Assembly: GCA_964505325.1 (NCBI GenBank)
Contig: CAZDHT010000166.1
Span: 1 to 12,313 of the forward strand
DNA length: 12,313 nucleotides
Source: CAZDHT01 sp964505325
GTDB taxonomy: Bacteria; Planctomycetota; PUPC01
Direction of reading: 5' to 3'
Every line of letters starts with the position of its first letter. Position 1 is the first letter of the stretch. The notes beneath the pieces are model-generated. The model made no database searches and was not told the DNA's origin. It worked only from the letters and a program-made list of their open reading frames with translations. Below are positions 1 to 6,626 of this stretch, one piece after another. Made by a program: the position numbers and the translations under genes.

Positions 1-294
1 ATCCGGGGCAAAATCGCCTATGCTGTGGGATATGAGGTGCTTGCTGCTGAAGCGAAGTGGCTAACTGGTTTCGCTCCCCAATCCCAACAGCCCAAATGTC
101 AGGTACTGAGGGACTCTATCCTTGCAGCCGCCAAGGAAATCGACGTGTTCCTTGAGGGGGCAAAGCTCCGGCAGGACGCCGACGGTCAGCCCTGCAAGGA
201 CTTCATCCGATCCGAGCGTAACTCCATGAAGAGCCGGTTGCGCTTCCCGGAGACCCTGAATGTGAAAGACCCCGACACGCCGTCTTCGAAATAG
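1..294 (+). CDS. 3' end of an unrecognised protein (5' truncated by window)
   Basis: The reading frame is open from the first base and ends at TAG 292-294, so about 97 residues of C-terminus are visible. GTG at 25 is an internal codon with no clear ribosome-binding site and is unlikely to be the true start. The visible part is soluble and mixed in charge, with a helical-looking stretch (LRDSILAAAKEIDVFLEGAK) and a basic, arginine-rich segment near the end (FIRSERNSMKSRLRF). I see no membrane segment and no motif I recognise. Counted by hand, about two thirds of third codon positions are G or C, visibly less than in the neighbouring genes, so it may be a recent arrival or weakly expressed. A hairpin follows 13 bases after the stop. 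The frame is the most protein-like of the local choices, but function is unknown. Confidence 0.55.
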   Translation: MRGKIAYAVGYEVLAAEAKWLTGFAPQSQQPKCQVLRDSILAAAKEIDVFLEGAKLRQDADGQPCKDFIRSERNSMKSRLRFPETLNVKDPDTPSSK

Positions 295-306
295 CCGCCC
301 GCGCAC

Positions 307-342
307 CCACTCCGTTGGAGCAAGCGAGAGAACGGTGAGTGG
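307..342 (+). terminator. Hairpin just after the first gene, possible terminator
   Basis: CCACTC-CGTT (307-316) can pair with AACG-GT-GAGTGG (331-342), giving ten base pairs with a two-base bulge and a 14-base loop. It begins 13 bases after the stop codon of the upstream gene. No run of T follows, so intrinsic termination is uncertain. It may instead protect the 3' end of the transcript or assist Rho-dependent termination. Confidence 0.35.
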
Positions 343-456
343 CGATGCGAACGCGGGTGGGTCATTTGGGAGTTCCGGGGACGCAATACTTATCTCTTGC
401 CGTCAGAGCTTGGCCGAGGCCGATGCGAGCGGGGAACGCGTCAGCCACGGTGACAG

Positions 457-475
457 CGCCCGTCGGTGATGGGCG
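457..475. other. Perfect short hairpin upstream of the propeller gene promoter
   Basis: CGCCCGTC pairs with GATGGGCG across a three-base loop, giving eight pairs including one G-T wobble. It sits about 20 bases upstream of the -10 box at 498. It could be the last structure of the upstream transcript or an operator-like dyad near the -35 region. There is no direct evidence for either role. Confidence 0.3.
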
Positions 476-494
476 TGCACGTCGCCCCTTCTTG

Positions 495-503
495 TGTTAT
501 AAT
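495..503 (+). promoter_or_regulatory. Extended -10 promoter of the propeller fusion gene
   Basis: TGTTATAAT holds a perfect TATAAT (498-503) preceded by TG one base upstream, the classical extended -10 arrangement for a housekeeping sigma factor. No good -35 hexamer lies 16-18 bases upstream, which is common for extended -10 promoters. Transcription would start near 510 and leave a leader of only about 25 bases before the GTG start. Confidence 0.65.
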
Positions 504-535
504 CCCCACGGGTCGCGGCTGCTCTCTGAGGAGGC

Positions 536-3500
536 GTGGTGCACCGGGTTCAGACCTGCCTGAATGTATGCCTCTTCGCTCTGGCGAGCACGCTGGCCGG
601 GTCGGCATGTGGCGCGGATTGGCCGATGTGGCGCTGCGACGCCGGCCGCACCGCGGGCAGCGCTCACGATCTCCCCGCCGAGCTTCATCTTCAGTGGACG
701 CGACAATACCCGAAGACCGTACCCGCCTGGCCGGACCAGCGCCGCTTGAAGTTTGACTACGAGTACCGTCCGGTCGTGATGGGCAAGACGATGTTTGTGG
801 CCTCGCCAACCAGCGACTGGGTCGCCGCGCTCGACACGGCAACGGGCGAAGAGAAATGGCGCACGTACACCGACGGGCCGGTACGTTTTGCGCCGGCGGT
901 CGCGCGCGGCAAGGTGTACGTGGCGTCGGACGACGGCTATCTCCGCTGCCTCGACGCCGCCAACGGCACGACCTTGTGGCGGGTGCCGGGCGCGCCGGAC
1001 GTGGCGCGCAAGGTGCTGGGCAATCAACGGCTCATCTCGACGTGGCCGGCTCGCGGGGGCCCGGTCCTCGCCCACGGGCGGGTCTACTTCGCCGCCGGGA
1101 TATGGCCGTTCATGGGCGTGTTTGTCCACGCAATCGACGCGGAGACGGGCAAGACGGTGTGGTGCAACGCGGGCACGGGCTCGCGGTACCGCGCTCAGCC
1201 CCACTCGGGCGAGGCGTTCACCGGCCCGGCCCCGCAAGGGCACCTGGCCGTCAACGGTGACAGCCTCCTGGTCCCCAACGGCCGCACGGTGGTCGCCTGC
1301 TTCGACGCCAACACGGGCGCCCTGCGCTACTTCCGACTGGGCGCCACGCGCACCGCCGGGAGCTACTTCGTCGCCACGTGCGACCGCTTCTACTTCAACC
1401 GGAAGGCCGTGTTCGAGGTCGCTACCGGTCGAAGGCTGGGCGCCGTCACGGGCACGCCGGTCCTGACCGAGGCGGCAGTCTATTCCGGGAACAACGCCTA
1501 CGACGTGAAGAAGGCGATGCCGTTCACGTATGCGAAGCTCGGCAGGGAGATGATCGGGCTCCGCCTCCCTCGGCTGTGGCAGTTCGCCGGGGCGGCCATC
1601 GGCAAGGTGTGGATCAAGGCGGGCCGCAGGTTGTATGCGACTAGCGGCACCGCCATCGTCGCGCTCGAACTCCCGGCCGGCAACGGAGCGCCCAGGATCG
1701 CGTGGAAGATGGAAATGGCCGGGACGCCGGCCTCGATGCTCGCCGCCGACGGCAAGCTTTTCGTGGTCACCGAGGAAGGCGCCATCTTCTGCTTCGGCGC
1801 GAACAGAACGACCCCCAAGTCCCACCTGGCCTTCAGACCTCGGCTGCGGGTGCCCGACGAATGGGCCGGGCGCGCCGCCGACATCATCCGGCGCACGGGG
1901 GTCCGTGCGGGATACTGCGTGGCGCTGGGCCTGGAGAACGGGCGGCTGGTTGAGGAACTGGCGCGGCAGTCGGCGCTGCGCATCGTCGCGCTCGACCGGG
2001 ACCCGAAGAAAGTCGATGCGATCCGCCGCCGGCTGGATGCCCTTGGGCTCTACGGCGCACGGATCGCCGTCCACCAGGGGGACATCAAGACGTTCCGCTT
2101 CCCGCCGTACCTGGCCAGCCTGATCGTGTCCGAGCGGGCAGGACTGCACGGTACCCGGAATGGCCGGGAGTTCGTGCGGAAGGTGTTCCGCGTCCTGCGG
2201 CCCTACGGCGGCGTGGCCTGCCTGCCGGCCTCCGTTGATGTGCACCGGACGCTCTCGGGGTGGGTTGCGGAAGCGAAGCCGGCGGGGGCTGACCTGCGAA
2301 GCTCAGGCGGATTTGCCCTGCTCCGCCGCAAGGGCCCGCTGCCCGGCGCCGGCTCGTGGACCCACCAGAACGGGGACCCGGCCAACACCGTCGTCTCGAA
2401 GGACAGCCTGGTCAAGGCGCCGCTTGGCCTGCTGTGGTTCGGCGGGTCCTCGAACCAGCGAATCCTGCCCCGCCACGGGCACGGTCCCACGCCGCAGGTG
2501 GTCGGCGGGCGCATTATCATCGAGGGGCCGGACGTGCTCCGCGCGATGGACGTCTACACCGGGCGCGTGCTGTGGGAGACGGAACTCCCGGGAGTGGGGG
2601 AGTTTCATGACATCGACTACCATCAGGCCGGCGCCAACAACCTGGGGGGCAACTACGTTTCGCTGCCGGACGCGATCTACGTCGTCTACAAGGACCGCTG
2701 CCTGCGTCTCGCTCCCGCCACCGGGCGGAAGCTCCGCGAGTTCAGGCTGCCCAGGGCCCCGGGCAGCGATGCCGAGCCGACGTGGGGGTACATCGGCGTT
2801 TGGAAGGACGTGCTGCTCGCCGGCGCGGACACGCAGACGCTCTACGACCCGGACTTCGCGCCGCGCGAGTTCCCCGTCCAGGGCGAGACCGAGGAACGGA
2901 CCGCCGCGCTGCGGGAACGGGTCGCCAATCTGGTGAGGTGGGTCGGCACGTTCAAGGAGTTCGAGCCGATTCCAAGGGGTCAGACGCAGAGCGATCCGTC
3001 CTGGCTGGCGATGAACCTGAACAAACTGCTCCGCGAGAAGAAGCTCGTCACGAAGATTCCGGGCCTGATCGGGCCGGGTGGAAGGCAGGTCCGGGACGAG
3101 ATCGGGCTGTACCTGCGTGGCAAGCCGGGCGCGGCGCCCGATGACTTCCGGCTCCGCGAGTTGAACCGCGCGCTGCTTCGATGTGTGAACGGGCGCATCT
3201 GGGCCAAAGGGCCGGGCAAGCCGGGCAGCCGCAGGTCGTGGACCCGCGCCAGCAGCGGGCGCCTGGTGGCGATGGACCGGCACACCGGCAAAGTCCTGTG
3301 GACGCTCGCGGCCCGGCAGGGATTCCTGCACAACGGCATCGCCGTCGGCGGCGGCAAGGTGTTCTGCCTGGATGCGTTTCCGCCCCGCCTCCGTGAGATC
3401 CTGAGGCTCAGCGGCCGGCCGCCCGGCCGTCCGAGGCTGATGGCTCTCGACGCCCACAAGGGCACCGTTATCTGGAGCACCGAGAAGAACGTCTTCGGCA

Positions 3501-4612
3501 CGTGGCTGGGCTACTCGGAAGAGCACGACGCTCTGCTCCAGGCGAAACGCCCCTCACGTGACAGCGTCGACGGCAGCAGCGGCCGAAGGCTGAGCGTCTT
3601 CCGAGGGCGTGACGGCGAACTGCTCTGGGACAAGGACGTCAGGTACTACGGCGGGCCGTGCCTGCTTCACGGGGATCGGGTCATCACCCAGGGCCGCGAT
3701 GGCAAAGGCGAGGCGTTCCGCCTGCTGACCGGCTCGACCGTCACGTGGGCCAATCCCATCACCGGCAAGCCGGTCCGCTGGCGGTTCCGGCGCAGCTACG
3801 GCTGCGGCACCGCCGTCGCCAGCCGGCACCTGCTCACGTTCCGCTCCGGCGCCGCCGGCTACTTCGACCTGCTGCGCAACGGCGGCACCGGCAACCTGGG
3901 CGGGTTCCGGTCCGGCTGCACTTCCAATATGATCGTCGCCGATGGCGTGCTCAGCGTGCCGGATTACACCCGCTCGTGCAGTTGCAGCTACGCCAATCAG
4001 GCGTCGGTGGCGCTGATCCACGACCCGGCCGTCGAGATGTGGACGTATCAGAGGCTCCGGAACCGGGGTGCCCCGGTGAAGCGGATCGGGCTGAACTTCG
4101 GCGCACCGGGCGACCGACGCTCCGACGACGGCACGTTCTGGCTCGACTGGCCCAGCATCGGCTCCGATTCACCCGACCTCGCGGTCACGTCCGTGCCCGA
4201 GGAGCCCGGGCGGTTTCGCGGTCACTCCTCGCAGGTACAGAGCGGGGAGCTCAAATGGGTGGCGGCCTCCGGCATCGAAGGCGTTCAGCGACTCACGATT
4301 ACGCTGGCGCCGCCGGCCAAGAACGCGGGCGGGCAGGTCGGCCCGCCACCGGCAGAACGCGCATACACCGTCCGGCTGCATTTCTCCGAGCCGGAGGACC
4401 GGAAGCCGGGCGAGCGCGTCTTCGATGTCGCCCTTCAGGGGAGCAAGGTGCTGACCGCTCTTGACATCGTCAAGGCGGCGGGCGGGCGAATGCGTGCGCT
4501 CGTGCGCGAGTTCAAGGGCGTCAGGGTGACGGATGACCTGACGCTGACCTTCGCCGCCAGAGCGGGCGTTCCGCTCATCTGCGGGCTCGAGGTAACGGCG
4601 GAGCGAGAATAG
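536..4612 (+). CDS. Exported PQQ-type beta-propeller / methyltransferase-like / malectin-like fusion protein
   Basis: About 1358 residues. A strong Shine-Dalgarno (GAGGAGG, 528-534) precedes GTG at 536 and GTG at 539. The spacing suits 539 better, and the two differ by one residue. A signal peptide (residues 1 to about 26) ends before ADWPMWR, the usual planctomycetal PQQ opening. Propeller repeats of the form ALDxxTGxxxW lie near residues 97, 138 and 200. From about 440 to 600 comes a class I SAM-methyltransferase-like Rossmann segment, with ALGLENGRL at 463-471, the acidic turn DRDP at 487-490, QGD, and LRPYGG after it. A second propeller runs from about 608 to 1200, with similar repeats near 668, 910 and 969 and a cysteine cluster near 1128-1150. 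A malectin-like carbohydrate-binding domain (YTVRLHFSEPE, RVFDVALQG) closes the protein. Domain calls are confident as folds. Cofactor binding, methyl transfer and substrate are unproven, and the glycine motif is degenerate. It is likely periplasmic. Confidence 0.9.
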   Translation: MVHRVQTCLNVCLFALASTLAGSACGADWPMWRCDAGRTAGSAHDLPAELHLQWTRQYPKTVPAWPDQRRLKFDYEYRPVVMGKTMFVASPTSDWVAALDTATGEEKWRTYTDGPVRFAPAVARGKVYVASDDGYLRCLDAANGTTLWRVPGAPDVARKVLGNQRLISTWPARGGPVLAHGRVYFAAGIWPFMGVFVHAIDAETGKTVWCNAGTGSRYRAQPHSGEAFTGPAPQGHLAVNGDSLLVPNGRTVVACFDANTGALRYFRLGATRTAGSYFVATCDRFYFNRKAVFEVATGRRLGAVTGTPVLTEAAVYSGNNAYDVKKAMPFTYAKLGREMIGLRLPRLWQFAGAAIGKVWIKAGRRLYATSGTAIVALELPAGNGAPRIAWKMEMAGTPASMLAADGKLFVVTEEGAIFCFGANRTTPKSHLAFRPRLRVPDEWAGRAADIIRRTGVRAGYCVALGLENGRLVEELARQSALRIVALDRDPKKVDAIRRRLDALGLYGARIAVHQGDIKTFRFPPYLASLIVSERAGLHGTRNGREFVRKVFRVLRPYGGVACLPASVDVHRTLSGWVAEAKPAGADLRSSGGFALLRRKGPLPGAGSWTHQNGDPANTVVSKDSLVKAPLGLLWFGGSSNQRILPRHGHGPTPQVVGGRIIIEGPDVLRAMDVYTGRVLWETELPGVGEFHDIDYHQAGANNLGGNYVSLPDAIYVVYKDRCLRLAPATGRKLREFRLPRAPGSDAEPTWGYIGVWKDVLLAGADTQTLYDPDFAPREFPVQGETEERTAALRERVANLVRWVGTFKEFEPIPRGQTQSDPSWLAMNLNKLLREKKLVTKIPGLIGPGGRQVRDEIGLYLRGKPGAAPDDFRLRELNRALLRCVNGRIWAKGPGKPGSRRSWTRASSGRLVAMDRHTGKVLWTLAARQGFLHNGIAVGGGKVFCLDAFPPRLREILRLSGRPPGRPRLMALDAHKGTVIWSTEKNVFGTWLGYSEEHDALLQAKRPSRDSVDGSSGRRLSVFRGRDGELLWDKDVRYYGGPCLLHGDRVITQGRDGKGEAFRLLTGSTVTWANPITGKPVRWRFRRSYGCGTAVASRHLLTFRSGAAGYFDLLRNGGTGNLGGFRSGCTSNMIVADGVLSVPDYTRSCSCSYANQASVALIHDPAVEMWTYQRLRNRGAPVKRIGLNFGAPGDRRSDDGTFWLDWPSIGSDSPDLAVTSVPEEPGRFRGHSSQVQSGELKWVAASGIEGVQRLTITLAPPAKNAGGQVGPPPAERAYTVRLHFSEPEDRKPGERVFDVALQGSKVLTALDIVKAAGGRMRALVREFKGVRVTDDLTLTFAARAGVPLICGLEVTAERE

Positions 4613-5195
4613 GACCGCTCCCCTCGGCGTCCGCCGGGGCGGGTGCGGTCTGGGTCTTGGGGAGCGGCGCGCCGCGCTCCTTTCCGTCGTCGGAGCAGAT
4701 GTCGGCGGTAGTCCAGCCGAGCAGGAAGTCGCCGATCTGGACCCAGTTGATGTTGAACACAATGCCGACCCAGCCCAGATGAAGCTGTTGGACGCAGGCG
4801 ATTTGTTCAGTCTCGTCCTCCACGGCGCCCATCGCACCCGCCGTCTCCAGACTGCCCAGCGTCGACGTGTCGCCGGCGGTCTTCGCGTACCAGGTCTTGT
4901 GCCTGCCCCAGAGGCCGAGGCCGAGACTTCGGTGGGAGAACGGGAGCACGCCGATCCTGCCGCCGCGCACGCCGATGAAACTTCCCTTGACGTTGCCGTA
5001 GCCTATCGACGTCACGCCGGCGCAGGCCTTGTAGGCCGCGAACCCCGGCTTCCCGGAAAACGTCAACCCGACGTCGAACATGTCCAGGCTATCCTGGTAT
5101 CGATGCTTCAGGTAGGAGCATCCCACCGAGGAGCACAGGACGATCCCTACAAACAGCACCGCCAACATCCGCAGAATCATCCAACGCAACCGCAT
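4575..5195 (-). CDS. Putative lipoprotein of unknown function, glycine-rich
   Basis: About 206 residues. I chose ATG at 5193-5195 because GGAAGGAGGA lies just upstream; the same frame extends to 5246 but without this support. The N-terminus (MRLRWMILRM) leads into a hydrophobic stretch ending in SSVGC, so Cys26 is the probable lipidated residue after signal peptidase II cleavage. The mature part starts with a charged segment (YQDSLDMFDVGLTFSGKPG), followed by glycine- and aromatic-rich sequence and a strand-like patch (LGWVGIVFNINWVQIGDFLLGW). The last 30 residues are Pro/Ala-rich and probably disordered. I do not recognise the family; it resembles small planctomycetal lipoproteins in general layout only. 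Its 3' end overlaps the end of the convergent propeller gene by 38 bases. It has its own -10 box at 5278-5283, 254 bases after the upstream lipoprotein gene, so it is probably a separate transcript. Confidence 0.75.
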   Translation of the reverse strand: MRLRWMILRMLAVLFVGIVLCSSVGCSYLKHRYQDSLDMFDVGLTFSGKPGFAAYKACAGVTSIGYGNVKGSFIGVRGGRIGVLPFSHRSLGLGLWGRHKTWYAKTAGDTSTLGSLETAGAMGAVEDETEQIACVQQLHLGWVGIVFNINWVQIGDFLLGWTTADICSDDGKERGAPLPKTQTAPAPADAEGSGPILAPPLPRARR

Positions 5196-5277
5196 ACGTT
5201 CCTCCTTCCCTCCCCGTTCCTGGTCTTGGTGAGCCCGTCCAATCACGTGTGACCCTCAATCTTTCGTCTCGGACGAG

Positions 5278-5283
5278 ATTATA
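5278..5283 (-). promoter_or_regulatory. TATAAT -10 box for the lipoprotein gene ending at 4575
   Basis: On the minus strand a perfect TATAAT lies about 83 bases upstream of the ATG at 5195, within the 254-base gap behind the upstream lipoprotein operon. No convincing -35 hexamer is found at 16-18 bases, so strength is uncertain. The predicted leader is about 75 bases. Confidence 0.5.
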
Positions 5284-5337
5284 GAGAGAGGCACGTTGCG
5301 GCAGGATGAAGGCTGGATTACAAAACTGTTAGCTCGG

Positions 5338-5358
5338 TCTTCGAGGGCAGGACGAAGA
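5338..5358 (-). terminator. Weak hairpin after the paralogous lipoprotein operon
   Basis: TCTTCG and CGAAGA form a six-pair stem with a nine-base loop. On the minus strand a short T run (CAGTTTTG) follows about 12 bases later, too far for a classical intrinsic terminator. It is the only candidate I see between the stop at 5450 and the next promoter. The rest of this gap (5196-5449) is GC-rich and shows no gene. Confidence 0.2.
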
Positions 5359-5449
5359 TCACCGGAGGCGGCGCTGCGGCCGGCTCCGCCGTCGCCCTGA
5401 CAGTCTCCCCGCGCCCCGCCGGACTCTCCGTGCCGGTCAGAGCCCGAGT

Positions 5450-5878
5450 TTACCTAGTGGTTCGCCCGACCACGCCCATGATGTCGGACTTGAGCGTTGC
5501 GAGGAGGCGCGTGTCTGTACCCTGCACCCACCCCGCCCATTGCTTGCGGTACTCGGCTTCGGACTTGAAGTTGACGACCTTGTGGTCAGGGGAGAACTTC
5601 ACGGTGGTCCGCACGCGGTAGTCGTTCGTGAGGTCACCGGTCCAGGTGTAAAGCCACGCGGTTCGTGCATAGCCGTCGTCCTTGGAGAGAATCGCGATGT
5701 CGAAGCGCTTTGTCAGCAGGTCGATGACGATGGGCCACGCCTTCTCGTAGTCCACGTCCTGCCGCAATTCCACGGAAACCCAGGTCGGCTCCATGGTGCG
5801 CACGAAGCTCGGCGGGGCGCAGCCAATGCACACGACAGCCAGCAGCATGAGCATCAATACCTTGCCTTCTCCCTTCAT
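5450..5878 (-). CDS. Small lipoprotein, second of a tandem paralogous pair
   Basis: 142 residues. ATG at 5876-5878 follows GGAGGGGG. The N-terminus MKGEGK, a hydrophobic core and IGC give a lipoprotein signal with Cys20 as the likely lipidated residue; the -3 position is Cys rather than Leu, so the lipobox is imperfect. The mature domain is about 120 residues and clearly paralogous to the gene upstream: shared residues include FVxT, WxSxExRxDVxY, AW, KRF, FSPDxxVV and a nearly identical C-terminus DIMGVVGRxTR. By eye a bit over a third of positions match. The pattern Y-xx-AW, then a helix, KRFDI, and a downstream G-x-x-x-T-x-W recalls the repeat of the outer-membrane assembly lipoprotein BamC, but this is only a pattern likeness. 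The 25-base gap to the upstream gene indicates co-transcription. Function is unknown, likely at the periplasmic face of a membrane. Confidence 0.85.
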   Translation of the reverse strand: MKGEGKVLMLMLLAVVCIGCAPPSFVRTMEPTWVSVELRQDVDYEKAWPIVIDLLTKRFDIAILSKDDGYARTAWLYTWTGDLTNDYRVRTTVKFSPDHKVVNFKSEAEYRKQWAGWVQGTDTRLLATLKSDIMGVVGRTTR

Positions 5879-5903
5879 TGCCAGACCCCCTCCAACAAGA
5901 GTT

Positions 5904-6341
5904 TTAGCGGGTCATTCGACCCACCACGCCCATAATGTCTGCCTTCAGCGTGTCGGTCACATCGGTGTCGAACCCGTAGATGAAGTGCTTCGCCTCGGGC
6001 GGCTGAAACCGGGCGTTCAGTCTCATTTGTACCACCCGTCTGTCGGGCGAAAACAGCAGCGTCACGCGAGCGCTCACCCGGCCCAAGGGATCCTTCTCCG
6101 TCACGATTGGCGTCCATGTTGTCTGAATCAAGCCCGCCTCTTTGGAGACCATGCTCACTTCGAATCTCTTGGCGATCACATCCACACACATCTTCCACGC
6201 CCTGTCATAGGGCACGTCATCACGTACTTCGATAGAGATCCATCGTTGCTCGTGCGTACTCACGAAGGTCTTGGGCGCGCCTGAGCAGCCGGCCAGCCCG
6301 ACGGCCAGAATGCCCACAGCAAAAAGCGAGAGTGTCTTCAC
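5904..6341 (-). CDS. Small lipoprotein, first of a tandem paralogous pair
   Basis: 145 residues. GTG at 6339-6341 is chosen because the purine-rich AAGGGGG lies seven bases upstream and the frame then opens with a textbook signal, MKTLSLFAVGILAVGLAGC, where LAGC is a canonical lipobox and Cys19 the lipid site. The mature domain has the same order of motifs as its downstream neighbour (FVSTHEQRWISIEVR, DRAW, AKRFEV, TTW, FSPDRRVV, DIMGVVGRMTR), so the two arose by gene duplication and then diverged mainly in the middle. It is the first gene after a near-consensus promoter at 6408-6436 and is followed after 25 bases by the paralogue, making a two-gene operon. The likeness to BamC-type repeats (aromatic-xx-AW-helix-RF) is suggestive only. 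Two related lipoproteins made together could form a heterodimer or a layered complex; that is inference. Confidence 0.87.
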   Translation of the reverse strand: MKTLSLFAVGILAVGLAGCSGAPKTFVSTHEQRWISIEVRDDVPYDRAWKMCVDVIAKRFEVSMVSKEAGLIQTTWTPIVTEKDPLGRVSARVTLLFSPDRRVVQMRLNARFQPPEAKHFIYGFDTDVTDTLKADIMGVVGRMTR

Positions 6342-6407
6342 GGCAAGTCCCCCTTGGCGTAGTGCACCCGCCCGAGCGGGCCAGGGCCTCTGTCAGCTTC
6401 TGGCGAT

Positions 6408-6436
6408 ACACTACACTTGCGCCGCGCTCTTGTCAA
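6408..6436 (-). promoter_or_regulatory. Promoter of the tandem lipoprotein operon
   Basis: Minus strand TTGACA (6431-6436) and TAGTGT (6408-6413) are separated by exactly 17 bases. The -35 is perfect and the -10 matches three of six consensus positions, including the important A at position two and the final T. The transcript would start near 6401, about 60 bases before the GTG start. Confidence 0.6.
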
Positions 6437-6535
6437 GACTTGTTCCAAAAGTTTGTCGTGCCAAAGGGATTATGTCATCCTCGCATCACGAGCGCCGCCC
6501 CCGCGCGAAGCACTGGATTTTCTGGCCACGCACGG

Positions 6536-6541
6536 TACAAT
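6536..6541 (+). promoter_or_regulatory. Possible -10 box of the beta-helix protein gene
   Basis: TACAAT matches five of six -10 positions and lies about 86 bases upstream of the GTG at 6627. The hexamer 17 bases upstream (CTGGAT) is a poor -35. It is the best plus-strand candidate in the divergent gap 6342-6626, which otherwise shows no gene. Confidence 0.35.
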
Positions 6542-6626
6542 CCAGGGTGTCCAGCCCATCGCAGCGACGAGTGGATGGGTCGAGTCTCGTGTTGGTCACC
6601 CGGTGGGAGAGGGAGGAGTGCAGACC

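Noticed and set aside
497..2245. Long minus-strand open frame (582 codons) opposite the propeller gene
   Set aside because: It is a shadow of a high-GC gene: full of Arg, Pro, Gly, Ala and His with no domain, while the plus frame has clear propeller and methyltransferase-like motifs and a ribosome site.
2303..3526. Minus-strand open frame of 407 codons inside the propeller gene
   Set aside because: Same reason: antisense shadow with repetitive Arg/Ala/Pro/Glu composition and no start signal.
5904..6341. Assigning the lipoprotein pair as bamC
   Set aside because: The likeness is a few pattern positions. Length, context and the conserved C-terminus differ, so a gene symbol would be an overstatement.
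6417..6626. Upstream extension of the beta-helix protein to the first ATG at 6417
   Set aside because: The extra 70 residues lack a ribosome site, place the signal peptide internally and overlap the lipoprotein operon promoter. GTG 6627 with AGGAG eight bases upstream fits better.
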